In this document: positions 25,102-33,188 of the stretch, piece after piece | How the letters are laid out: the number at the start of each line of letters is the position of its first letter | Position numbering within the stretch: the stretch's first letter is position 1 | Source: Myxococcota bacterium | Lineage (GTDB): Bacteria; Myxococcota_A; UBA9160; UBA4427 | Assembly (NCBI GenBank): GCA_041389495.1 | Contig: JAWKRT010000001.1 | Span: 496,001-560,000 of the forward strand | Direction of reading: 5' to 3' | Length of the DNA stretch: 64,000 bases | The notes under the pieces: generated by a model | Told to the model about the DNA's origin: nothing | Seen by the model: only the letters and a program-made list of their open reading frames with translations | Database searches by the model: none | Translations under genes and position numbers: made by a program

Positions 25102-26636
25102 CCCGCACCGAAGCCCGCTCTCGCACGCGCGCGCGAGGCCGCACCGTCGCAGCGCGCCTCCCCGCCGCTGTCGTGCGCGTCGCCGCGCTCGTCGCCGTGC
25201 TCGTCGCCGCGGCGGCGCCGCTCGCGGCCGCGTCCGATCGCCACGTCGTGCGCGTCGCGCCGAGCGGCTCCATCCAGGAGGCGATCGACGCCGCGCCGGC
25301 GGGCAGCGTCGTCGAGGTCGAGCCCGGCGTGTACCACGAGGCGCTCACCGTCGACCGGCCGGGCATCGTGCTGCGCGGCCTCGTGCGCGGCGACGCGCGC
25401 CCCGTGCTCGACGGCCGCGGCGAGCTCGGCGACGGCGTCATCGCGTCGGGCTCGCCCTTCGCGATGAGCGGCTTCGAGGTGCGTCACTACCGCGGCAACG
25501 GCGTCACGACGCAGGGGGTGGACGGCGTGCTGCTCTCGGACCTCGTCATCGACGACACGGGCCTCTACGGCGTGTATCCCGTGCAGTCGCGCAACATCGA
25601 GATCACGCACTGCACGGTCACGCGCATCCGCGACGCGGGCATCTACGTCGGCGAGTCGAACGGCGCGCTGGTCGCGCACAACGAGGTCCACCGCAACGTC
25701 GCCGGCATCGAGATCGAGAACACGAACGACGCCCTCGTCCGCGACAACCTCGTGTACGACAACACGGCCGGCATCCTCGTCTTCGTGCTCCCGGGCAAGG
25801 TGCAGAAGGAGGGCCTCCGCACGCGCGTCGTCCGCAACTTCTCGCTCCGCAACGACCGCGACAACTTCGGCGACCCCGAGTCGATCGTCGGCAAGCTCCC
25901 CTTCGGCATCGGTCTCATGGTGATGGGGGCCGACGACACGGAGCTCGTCGACAACGTCGTGAAGGAGAACCGCTCGGCCGGCATCGCCGTCGTGCGCCTC
26001 GCCGAGGACCAGGCCGCGAAGGATCCGGCGCTCGAGCCGCTCTCCGATCGCACGCGCATCGGCTTCAACTACGTCTCGGGCAACGGGGTGGCCCCGCACC
26101 CGACGATCGCCCGCGCCTACGGCGGCGGCGCCGACGTGATGTGGGACGGAACGGGGAGCGGCAACTGCGAGGATCTCGCCGACGCCGCGACGCGCGGCGG
26201 CGCGCCGCTCGCGCGCTGCGTCGACGCGCCGCAGGGCGCGCAGGCGCGCACCGAGGCGGCGCCGGAGGCCGCGCCGCGCGCGAGCGCGCCGACGACCGCC
26301 GCGCCCGCGACCGCCGCACCGATCGACGGCCCGGTCGTGCGCATCCGCGGCATGCGCTTCGAGCCGCGCACGCTCGAGGTGACGCGCGGCGCGACCGTCA
26401 CGTGGATCAACGAGGACGCGGTGACGCACACGGTGACGAGCGGCGTCGGGACGGTGCCGACGAACGCGCCGCTCGCGTCGCCCTTCCTCGCGCGCGGCGC
26501 CACCTATCGTCACACGTTCGAGCGCGAGGGCGACTACGAGTACCTCTGCCTCCCGCACCTCGACCAGGCGCCGATGCGCGGCGCGCACGTCGTCGTGACG
26601 GGCGCGGGCGGCGACGCGCGCGCCGACGCGGACTAG
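25098..26636 (+). CDS. Exported right-handed beta-helix protein with C-terminal cupredoxin domain
   Basis: 512 residues from GTG at 25098, coupled to the peroxidase gene. A signal peptide ends near APLAAAS. Residues 45-370 carry parallel beta-helix repeats of the NosD/pectate-lyase type, such as GIYVGESNGALVAHNEVH and GIEIENTNDALVRDNLVY. A Thr/Ala/Pro-rich linker leads to a plastocyanin-like domain (about 410-505) with the full blue-copper set: His in AVTHTV, then Cys, His and Met in YLCLPHLDQAPM. The combination suggests a periplasmic polysaccharide- or cofactor-binding helix delivering copper or electrons to its di-haem partner. The exact role is unknown. Confidence 0.78.
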   Translation: MTRTEARSRTRARGRTVAARLPAAVVRVAALVAVLVAAAAPLAAASDRHVVRVAPSGSIQEAIDAAPAGSVVEVEPGVYHEALTVDRPGIVLRGLVRGDARPVLDGRGELGDGVIASGSPFAMSGFEVRHYRGNGVTTQGVDGVLLSDLVIDDTGLYGVYPVQSRNIEITHCTVTRIRDAGIYVGESNGALVAHNEVHRNVAGIEIENTNDALVRDNLVYDNTAGILVFVLPGKVQKEGLRTRVVRNFSLRNDRDNFGDPESIVGKLPFGIGLMVMGADDTELVDNVVKENRSAGIAVVRLAEDQAAKDPALEPLSDRTRIGFNYVSGNGVAPHPTIARAYGGGADVMWDGTGSGNCEDLADAATRGGAPLARCVDAPQGAQARTEAAPEAAPRASAPTTAAPATAAPIDGPVVRIRGMRFEPRTLEVTRGATVTWINEDAVTHTVTSGVGTVPTNAPLASPFLARGATYRHTFEREGDYEYLCLPHLDQAPMRGAHVVVTGAGGDARADAD

Positions 26637-26645
26637 GCGCGCGCC

Positions 26646-27197
26646 GTGCCGCTGCGCCTGCTGCTTCTGCGCCACGCGAAGGCCGAGCGCGGCGACGGGC
26701 TCGCCGATCGCGACCGGCCGCTCGCGCCGAAGGGGCGCGTCGGTGCGCGCCTCGTCGGGGAGTGGCTCGCCGCGCGCGCGACGGGCGGCGAGCTCCACGT
26801 GCTCTGCTCGACGTCGCTGCGCACGCGCGAGACGCTCGCCGAGCTCGCGATCGCGGGGGCGCTCGACCGCGCGCGGCTCGATGTGGAGGAGGGCCTCTAC
26901 CTCGCGACGGCGGCGTCGCTGCTCGAGCGGCTGCGGCGGCTGCCGGAGCCGGCGGACGGCGACCCTGGAGCGGTGCTCGTCGTCGCGCACAACCCCGGCA
27001 TCCACGAGCTCGCGGTCGCGCTCGCGGGCGAGGGCGACCGCGACGCCTACGAGCGGCTGCGCGCGGGCATGCCGACGGGCGCGCTCGCGTGGCTCGAGTG
27101 CGACGCGGCGCCGCGCGCGCTCCGCCCGGGCTGCGCGCGGCTCGCGGCCTTCGCGACGCCGCGCGCGCTCGCCGACGAGCGCGGCCTCCCGCTCTAG
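26646..27197 (+). CDS. SixA-like phosphohistidine phosphatase
   Basis: 183 residues from GTG at 26646. The histidine-phosphatase core begins at once with LRLLLLRHAKAERG (RHA catalytic His) and continues with LCSTSLRTRETLAELA and the second His in LVVAHNPGIHELA. The early RHAK and the short length match SixA, which removes phosphate from histidines of signalling proteins. It sits 216 bases before PPK1, and a second copy of this fold is fused to Ppx just downstream. A role in polyphosphate control is therefore possible. It starts ten bases after the cupredoxin gene and may be read through from it. Confidence 0.78.
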   Translation: MPLRLLLLRHAKAERGDGLADRDRPLAPKGRVGARLVGEWLAARATGGELHVLCSTSLRTRETLAELAIAGALDRARLDVEEGLYLATAASLLERLRRLPEPADGDPGAVLVVAHNPGIHELAVALAGEGDRDAYERLRAGMPTGALAWLECDAAPRALRPGCARLAAFATPRALADERGLPL

Positions 27198-27364
27198 GCG
27201 CCCCGGCTCCGCACCTCCTCGCCGTGGCCGCGCACCCCGCGGTTGTGCGGCGCGGGCGTCCGGTCGATCGTCTGCGCGGCGGGCGGCGCCCGCCGCGGTC
27301 TCGCCTTCGCGGAATCGTCACCGGGTCGTCATTCGCGGGCCCCGTGCGCGCGGGTGGGCGCCCC

Positions 27365-27370
27365 TAGACT
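27365..27370 (+). promoter_or_regulatory. Candidate -10 element TAGACT before ppk1
   Basis: TAGACT lies 43 bases before the ppk1 ATG in a 216-base gap and is followed by GGGCGG. It is the only AT-containing hexamer of this type in that gap. No pho box was recognised. Confidence 0.3.
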
Positions 27371-27413
27371 GGGCGGCGCTCCGCGCGCGTGGCGCCGCCG
27401 CCGCACGGAGCCC

Positions 27414-29519
27414 ATGCCGCACGAACCGACGAGCACGACGGGCCGGATCCGCGAAGTGGGCGAGACGCGCTTCCTCAACCGCGAGCTGTCGTGGCTCGAC
27501 TTCGACGAGCGCGTGCTCGCCCTCGCCGAGGACGCGTCGCTCCCGCTGCTCGAGCGCCTCAAGTTCCTCGCGATCGCGAGCCGCAACCTCGACGAGTTCT
27601 TCCAGGTGCGCGTCGCGCTGCTGCACGCGGAGCTGCAGTCGGACGTCGACGTCGTGGGCGTCGACGGGCGCACGGCGCTCGAGCAGCTCGCGGTGCTGCG
27701 CGAGCGCGTCGTCGCGCTCGAGCGGCGCGAGGAGTCGATCTGGGCCGATCGGCTCTCGGGCGAGCTGCGCGACGCCGGCATCGTCGTCGCGCCGTTCGAC
27801 GAGCTCGACGCCGCCGCGCGGCGCGAGCTCGCGCGCACCTTCGACGAGCACATCTTCCCGGCGCTGACGCCGCTCGCCGTCGACCCGACGCACCCGTTTC
27901 CGTACGTCTCGAACCTCTCGTTCAACCTCGCGGTGATGGTCGCGGACCCGATCGCGGCGACGCGCCGCTTCGCGCGCATCAAGGTGCCGCGTCTGCTGCC
28001 GCGCTTCCTGCGCCTGCGCGACGCGTCGACCTTCGTGCCGATCGAGACCGTGATCGGCGCGCACCTCGACCGCGTGTTCCCCGGGATGGAGGTGCAGTCG
28101 CACTGCTCGTTCCGCGTCACGCGCGACGCCGACCTCGACCTCGCCGAGGACGACGCCGACGACCTGCTGCTCGCGGTGGAAGAGGGACTGCAGCGCCGCC
28201 AGCGGCTGTCGGACGCCGTGCGGCTCGAGGTGCACGCGTCGATGGCGGACGAGCCGCGCGCCCTCCTGCGCGACGAGCTCGAGCTCTCGGACGCCGACGT
28301 CTACGTGCGAAACGGGATGCTCGACCTCGGCGCGCTCTTCGAGATCTACTCCGCGCTCGACCGCCCCGAGCTGAAGGACCTGCCGTGGATGCCGCGCCGC
28401 CCGCGCGCGTTCGCGCCCGCGGGCCCCGACGAGCCGGTCGACCTGTTCGCCGTGCTGCGCGAGCGCGACGTGCTCGTGCACCACCCGTACGAGTCGTTCG
28501 ACCAGTCGGTGCTGGCGTTCCTCGAGCAGGCGGCGAACGACCCCGACGTCGTCGCCATCAAGCACACGCTCTACCGCAGCTCGGGCCCCGAGAATCCGAT
28601 CGGTCGCACCGTGACGAAGGCGGCGCGCGCGGGCAAGCAGGTCGTCACGCTCGTCGAGCTGAAGGCGCGCTTCGACGAGGCGACCAACATCGAGTGGGCG
28701 CACGCGCTCGAGCAGTCGGGCGTGCACGTGGTGTACGGCCTGGCGGGACTCAAGACGCACGCGAAGCTCATCCTCGTCGTGCGCCGCGAGGGCGACGGGC
28801 TGCGTCGCTACTGCCACGTGGGCACCGGCAACTACAACCCGGTGACGGCGCGGCTCTACGAGGACGTGGGCCTCTTCTCGTCCGACCCCGCGCTCGGCGA
28901 GGACATCGGCAAGCTCTTCAACCACCTCACGGGCTTCAGCCGGCCCGACACGTACCGCAAGGTCGTCGTCGCGCCGACCGACCTGCGCCCGGCGCTCGTC
29001 GACTGGATCCGCGAGGAGGCGGAGGCCGGCGACGGCCACGTCGTGCTCAAGGTGAACTCGCTCTCCGACCCGGCGATCATCGACGCCTTGTACGAGGCGT
29101 CGCGCGCGGGTGCGCGCGTCGACCTCGTGGTGCGCGGCATCTGCTGCCTGCGCCCGGGCGTGCCGGGCCTCTCGGACAACGTGCGCGTGCGCTCCGTGCT
29201 CGGGCGCTACCTCGAGCACTCGCGCCTCTACCGGTTCGGGAGCGCGCGGCGCGGCTATCGCTACTCGATCGGCTCGGCCGACGTCATGCCGCGCAACCTC
29301 GACCGCCGCGTCGAGCTCGTCGTTCCGGTCGAGTCGCCCGCGCTGTGCGAGCGCGTCGAGGAGGTGCTGCAGCTCCTGTGGGCGGACGATCGCCTCGCGT
29401 GGGAGCTCGTCGACGCGACGTGGCACCGCGTGCCGACCGAGCGCGGCGTCGCCGCACAGGAGGAGCTGCAGGCGCGTGCGCGCGCGCGCACGCGCGCACC
29501 CGAGGGAGGAGCGGAGTGA
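27414..29519 (+). CDS. ppk1: Polyphosphate kinase 1
   Basis: 701 residues, ATG at 27414 with CGGAG four bases before it. The usual four-domain PPK1 is complete: N-terminal RFLNRELSWLDFDERVL, head domain FPALTPLAVDPTHPFPYVSN, then the two phospholipase-D-like catalytic domains. Landmarks are IKHTLYRSSG, the autophosphorylated His in GLAGLKTHAK (near residue 446), YCHVGTGNYNPVTARLYED, and the second active His region SRLYRFGSAR. It makes polyphosphate from ATP reversibly at the inner membrane. Flanking histidine phosphatase and Ppx genes make a complete polyphosphate turnover set. Confidence 0.95.
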   Translation: MPHEPTSTTGRIREVGETRFLNRELSWLDFDERVLALAEDASLPLLERLKFLAIASRNLDEFFQVRVALLHAELQSDVDVVGVDGRTALEQLAVLRERVVALERREESIWADRLSGELRDAGIVVAPFDELDAAARRELARTFDEHIFPALTPLAVDPTHPFPYVSNLSFNLAVMVADPIAATRRFARIKVPRLLPRFLRLRDASTFVPIETVIGAHLDRVFPGMEVQSHCSFRVTRDADLDLAEDDADDLLLAVEEGLQRRQRLSDAVRLEVHASMADEPRALLRDELELSDADVYVRNGMLDLGALFEIYSALDRPELKDLPWMPRRPRAFAPAGPDEPVDLFAVLRERDVLVHHPYESFDQSVLAFLEQAANDPDVVAIKHTLYRSSGPENPIGRTVTKAARAGKQVVTLVELKARFDEATNIEWAHALEQSGVHVVYGLAGLKTHAKLILVVRREGDGLRRYCHVGTGNYNPVTARLYEDVGLFSSDPALGEDIGKLFNHLTGFSRPDTYRKVVVAPTDLRPALVDWIREEAEAGDGHVVLKVNSLSDPAIIDALYEASRAGARVDLVVRGICCLRPGVPGLSDNVRVRSVLGRYLEHSRLYRFGSARRGYRYSIGSADVMPRNLDRRVELVVPVESPALCERVEEVLQLLWADDRLAWELVDATWHRVPTERGVAAQEELQARARARTRAPEGGAE

Positions 29520-29555
29520 TAGGCTGCGCGACGAACGGGATCGGCTCGAGCCCGG

Positions 29556-29602
29556 GATCGAACCCGTTCTGGCGATCGAACCCGTTCTGGCGATCGAACC
29601 CG
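29556..29602. repeat. 18-bp tandem repeat, 2.6 copies
   Basis: GATCGAACCCGTTCTGGC occurs at 29556-29573 and 29574-29591, with a partial third copy at 29592-29602. It fills the gap between ppk1 and the next gene. Being a multiple of three, it keeps the downstream frame open but is upstream of the chosen start. Confidence 0.9.
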
Positions 29603-29619
29603 GCGGGGGGCGGGGTCGC

Positions 29620-31068
29620 GTGAAGATCTATCTCGTGCGACATGCGCGCTCCGTCGCCCGCGAGGACTGGCTCGGCGACGACGACGAGCTGCGCCCGCTC
29701 AACGAGGTCGGCCGCGAGCAGGCCGAGGCGCTCGCCGCGCAGCTCGCCGCCGATCCGCCGACGCGCATCCTCTCCGCGACCTCCGTGCGCTGCCAGCAGA
29801 CCGTGCAGGCGCTCTCGTCCGCCACGGGCGTCGAGGTCGAGATCGAGGATCGCCTCGCGAGCGGCGAGGACGTCGCGCGCGCGCTCGAGCTCCTGCCGAC
29901 GTTCGACGAGGGGCCGCTCCTGCTCTGCACCTACGGCGACGTGATCGGGCGCGTGCTCCGCGTGCTCGAGCTCGTCGACGCCGACCGTCCCGAGTGCCGC
30001 AAGGGCGCGCTCTGGGTGCTCGAAGGGCAGGGCTACACGCCGACGCAGGCGACCTACGTCGAGCCCGCCGCGACGCGGCGGCGTCGCGAGACCGGCGGCG
30101 GCTGGGACCCGGCGGCCGGCGTCGTGCGCGCCGCGGTGCTCGACCTCGGGAGCACGTCCTTCAACCTGCTGATCGCCGACGTCCCGCCGAGCGGGCGCAT
30201 CGCGCCGGTCGTGCGCGACAAGGTGATGCTGCGGCTCGGCGCCATGATCGCCAACGGCGGCGCGATTCCCGACGAGGTCGTCGAGCGCGCGTGCGACGTG
30301 GCGCGCGAGCTCGCCGAGGTCGCGCGGCGCGAGAAGGTCGAGCGCTTCTTCCCCGTCGCGACCGCGGCGATCCGCGCGGCCTCGAACGGCGCCGACACGG
30401 CGCGGCGCATCGGCGCCGCGCTCGGCCATCCGATCCGCATCCTGAGCGGCGAGGAGGAGGCGCGCACGATCTTCCGCGCCTTCCAGCACCGCGTCGATCT
30501 CGGCAACGACGCGACGCTCGGGCTCGACCTCGGCGGGGGCAGCCTCGAGCTCGCGGTCGGCTCGCGGCGCGCGATCGATCGCGAGGTGACGACGCCGCTC
30601 GGCGTCGTGCGCCTGCAGCGCGAGCTCGTCGCGAACGACCCGATCACGAAGCCGGAAGTGCGGGCGATCCGCGAGCGCGTGCGGAGCGCGCTCGCCGACC
30701 ATCGCGACCTCGCGAGCGGGACGTCGCGCGTCGGCGTCGCGACCGGCGGCACCGTGCGCGCGCTCGCGCGGCTGCTCGGCGAGAAGACGGCGCTGCGCGG
30801 CCCGCGGCCGAAGACGCCGCGCGTCGCCCTCGCCGACCTCGCGGAGCTCCGCCGCACGCTCGTGCGCTCGACGCACGCCGAGCGCCTGCAGATGCGCGGC
30901 AGCCGCCGCCACCGCGCCGATCTCGTCGTGGTCGGCGCGATCGTGCTCGAGGCCGTCGCCCGCGAGCTCGAGCTCGACGCCTACCGCGTCTGCGACTGGG
31001 GCCTGCGCGAGGGCGTGCTGCTCGAGGGCGTGCTCGGTCGCGGCGCGCTCCCCGACGGACCCGAGTGA
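29620..31068 (+). CDS. Histidine phosphatase fused to Ppx/GppA exopolyphosphatase
   Basis: 482 residues from GTG at 29620, just after a G-rich ribosome-site-like run. Residues 1-155 are a SixA-type histidine phosphatase: VKIYLVRHARS, LSATSVRCQQTVQAL. The second-His region reads LLLCTYGDVIGR, where the expected His is Tyr, so this domain may be impaired. Residues 172-475 are a Ppx/GppA ASKHA domain: AAVLDLGSTSFNLLIAD, FFPVATAAIRAASNG, ILSGEEEARTIF and GLDLGGGSLELAV. It should hydrolyse terminal phosphate of polyphosphate or pppGpp. A single reading frame joins both domains, so the fusion looks real. Confidence 0.82.
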   Translation: MKIYLVRHARSVAREDWLGDDDELRPLNEVGREQAEALAAQLAADPPTRILSATSVRCQQTVQALSSATGVEVEIEDRLASGEDVARALELLPTFDEGPLLLCTYGDVIGRVLRVLELVDADRPECRKGALWVLEGQGYTPTQATYVEPAATRRRRETGGGWDPAAGVVRAAVLDLGSTSFNLLIADVPPSGRIAPVVRDKVMLRLGAMIANGGAIPDEVVERACDVARELAEVARREKVERFFPVATAAIRAASNGADTARRIGAALGHPIRILSGEEEARTIFRAFQHRVDLGNDATLGLDLGGGSLELAVGSRRAIDREVTTPLGVVRLQRELVANDPITKPEVRAIRERVRSALADHRDLASGTSRVGVATGGTVRALARLLGEKTALRGPRPKTPRVALADLAELRRTLVRSTHAERLQMRGSRRHRADLVVVGAIVLEAVARELELDAYRVCDWGLREGVLLEGVLGRGALPDGPE

Positions 31069-31197
31069 TCGCGGCTCCCGTGCCGCGCCCCTGCGCGCTC
31101 GCAGTGCCATCGCACCGACACGCGCGCGTCGCGCGCCCGGAACGGCGATGTCGCGGTCTCTTCACTGCGCGGCCCCCTGCGCGACCGATGCGGCACC

Positions 31198-31203
31198 TAG
31201 CGT
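31198..31203 (+). promoter_or_regulatory. Weak -10-like hexamer TAGCGT
   Basis: TAGCGT lies 28 bases before the GT4 gene start in a 163-base gap. It lacks the GCGCG block that follows the better examples. The gap otherwise shows nothing notable. Confidence 0.18.
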
Positions 31204-31231
31204 TCCCGGGCCCCCGGACGAGGTGTCGCGA

Positions 31232-32395
31232 ATGCGGATCGCGCTGTTCACCGAGGTGTTCCTTCCGAAGATCGACGGCATCACGAATCGCCTTCGGCAC
31301 ACCATCCGGTGCCTGCGCGACGAGGGCCACGAGGTGCTCGTCTTCGCGCCGGACTGCCCGATGCGCGAGTACGCGGGCGCGCGCATCGAGAGCCTCCCGG
31401 CGATCGGATTTCCTCCGTATCCCGGTCTGCGGCTCGGTCTCCCGGACCCGCGTAGCGCCTGGCACCTGCGGCGCTTCGCGCCGCACGTCGTGCACGCAGT
31501 GGGACCCGCCTTCCTCGGCGTCTTCGGGCTCGTGGCCGCGCGCGCGCTCGCGCTGCCGACGGTCGCCTCGTACCACACCGATCTGGTTCGTTATGCGCCG
31601 CTCCACGGGCTCGGCTGGGTCGAGCCGGCGCTGTGGCCCGCGATCCGCGCGGTCCACAACACGGCCGATCTGAACCTCTGTCCGTCGCGCTTCACTCAGC
31701 GCGAGCTGGCCGAGCACGGCGTGCGCGACGTCGGCCTGTGGCGCGGCGGCGTGGACGTCGAGCGCTTCGCGCCCGGTCGTCGTTCGCTCGCGCTCCGCAT
31801 GCAGTGGACGGGCGGGCGTCCGGAGCGTCCGGTCGTGCTGTACGCGGGACGGCTCTCGCCGGAGAAGGGGCTCGACGCCTTCCGGAACGTGCTCGAGGCG
31901 TGTCCCGGAGCGCAGGGCGTGCTCGTCGGGGACGGCCCGTCGCGCGCGGATCTGGAGGCGTCGCTCGGCGGGCTCGACGTCGTGTTCACGGGCTTCCTGC
32001 GCGGCGAGGCGCTCGCGGCCGCGTTCGCGAGTGCGGACGTGTTCTTCATGCCGTCGGCGACCGAGACGCTCGGCTTCGTCGTGCTCGAGGCGATGGCGTC
32101 GGGCGTGCCGGTCGTGGCCGCGAACGCCGGCGGCGTACCCGACCTCGTCGCGCACGGCGAGACAGGGTGGCTCTACGAGCCCGACCGGCCGCTCGACGGC
32201 GCGCGCTGCGTGGCCGAGCTGCTTCGAGAGGACGGGCGACGCCGCCAGTTCGCCCTGCTCGCGCGCAAGCGCGCGCTCGAGCAGGACTGGCCGTCGGAGA
32301 CGCGGAGGCTGGTCGAGACCTACCGCCGCGCGATCTGCGGCGCGACGAGCGGCGGCCCGCTGCGCCGCCTCCACCGCGCGTTCGTGGGCGGCTGA
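31232..32395 (+). CDS. Glycosyltransferase family 4 (SQD2/PimB/MgtA-like)
   Basis: 387 residues from ATG at 31232. GT-B fold with N-terminal MRIALFTEVFLPKIDGI, VVHAVGPAFLG and VASYHTDL. The C-terminal donor domain has VLYAGRLSPEKGLDAF, LVGDGPSRADLE, FMPSATETLGFVVLEAMASG and VAANAGGVPDLV. The Glu-rich E-x7-E motif (ETLGFVVLE) for retaining GT4 enzymes is intact. The FLPKIDGI start and HTD motif resemble transferases that put a sugar on diacylglycerol or phosphatidylinositol. It probably makes a membrane glycolipid at the inner face. Codon use is slightly less GC-extreme than that of its neighbours. Confidence 0.83.
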   Translation: MRIALFTEVFLPKIDGITNRLRHTIRCLRDEGHEVLVFAPDCPMREYAGARIESLPAIGFPPYPGLRLGLPDPRSAWHLRRFAPHVVHAVGPAFLGVFGLVAARALALPTVASYHTDLVRYAPLHGLGWVEPALWPAIRAVHNTADLNLCPSRFTQRELAEHGVRDVGLWRGGVDVERFAPGRRSLALRMQWTGGRPERPVVLYAGRLSPEKGLDAFRNVLEACPGAQGVLVGDGPSRADLEASLGGLDVVFTGFLRGEALAAAFASADVFFMPSATETLGFVVLEAMASGVPVVAANAGGVPDLVAHGETGWLYEPDRPLDGARCVAELLREDGRRRQFALLARKRALEQDWPSETRRLVETYRRAICGATSGGPLRRLHRAFVGG

Positions 32396-32598
32396 GCGCC
32401 GCGCGGCACGCGCGGGCGGCGGACCGGGCCCCGCGAACGCGCCGCGTCCGGTGATCTCCCGAGACCTACCCGTTCTGGGCGTCAAGCGGGGGGCGTCCCT
32501 CGCCGATGGGCACCCGCGTGGCAGCTGCCCGGAACGTCGGGCGCAGCCCGGTCCCGAAACCCGCCGTACGGGCACGTCGAAGTCGCGAGGGGGGATTG

Positions 32599-33174
32599 GT
32601 GCACGCTCGAGTACGCGCTCGCCGCATTCGCGGCTTCCACAGCCCTGCCTGCGCGATCGTGGCCGTGGTCGCGGTGTTCGCGGGAGCGGCCGCGCCCTCC
32701 CTTCCCGCGCGGGCGGACGACGACGACGTCGTGCGCTCGGCCTTTCTCTTCAACGTCGCCAAGTACGTCGAGTGGCCGGCGGCGAGCTTCGCGAGCGCCG
32801 ACGCGCCGCTCGTGATCGGCGTGATCGAGGACGCGGCGCTCGCGGAGGCGTTCGCCGTCGCCCTCTCGGACAAGCGCATCGAGAGTCGCGCGATCGAGGT
32901 GCGGACCGTCGCGTCGGTCGACGAGGCGCGCGGCTGCCACGTCGTCTTCGGCTCGCGCGACCAGCGCACGCTCGCGCGCTCGATCGCGCACGACCTGCGC
33001 GGGGAGCCCGTGCTGAGCATCGCCGAGTACGACCGCTTCGCCCGCGTCGGGGGAATGATCGGGATCGAGATCGATCGCGGGAAGGTGAGCTTCGAGGTGA
33101 GCCGCTCCGAGGCCGATCGCAGCGGACTGAAGGTGAGCTCGAAGCTCCTGCGCCTCGCGAGCGCGGTGCGATGA
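32599..33174 (+). CDS. YfiR-family periplasmic protein (DUF4154)
   Basis: 191 residues from GTG at 32599, preceded by GAGGGGGG. A Sec signal CAIVAVVAVFAGAAAPSLPARA gives way to a mature start DDDD. Family features follow: VRSAFLFNVAKYVEWP, CHVVFGS, EPVLSIAEYDRFARVGGMI and KLLRLASAVR. YfiR in Pseudomonas and E. coli is a periplasmic inhibitor of the diguanylate cyclase YfiN. Here the next gene, overlapping or nearly so, encodes a receptor with a YfiN-like sensor half but a chemotaxis output, so YfiR probably gates that receptor. An upstream ATG at 32506 would place the signal internally and is less likely. Confidence 0.78.
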   Translation: MHARVRARRIRGFHSPACAIVAVVAVFAGAAAPSLPARADDDDVVRSAFLFNVAKYVEWPAASFASADAPLVIGVIEDAALAEAFAVALSDKRIESRAIEVRTVASVDEARGCHVVFGSRDQRTLARSIAHDLRGEPVLSIAEYDRFARVGGMIGIEIDRGKVSFEVSRSEADRSGLKVSSKLLRLASAVR

Positions 33175-33188
33175 CCGGGGAGGGCGCC

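Noticed and set aside
21867..26636. Very long open frames, such as one of about 1590 codons across the AsnB and peroxidase genes
   Set aside because: In this GC-rich DNA stop codons are rare in non-coding frames. These frames are Arg/Ala-rich shadows; only the ends with signal peptides or domains were kept.
29540..29605. tRNA T-arm lookalike GGGTTCGATCCC on the minus strand
   Set aside because: It is part of the 18-bp tandem repeat, has no acceptor stem, anticodon arm or D-arm at the right spacing.
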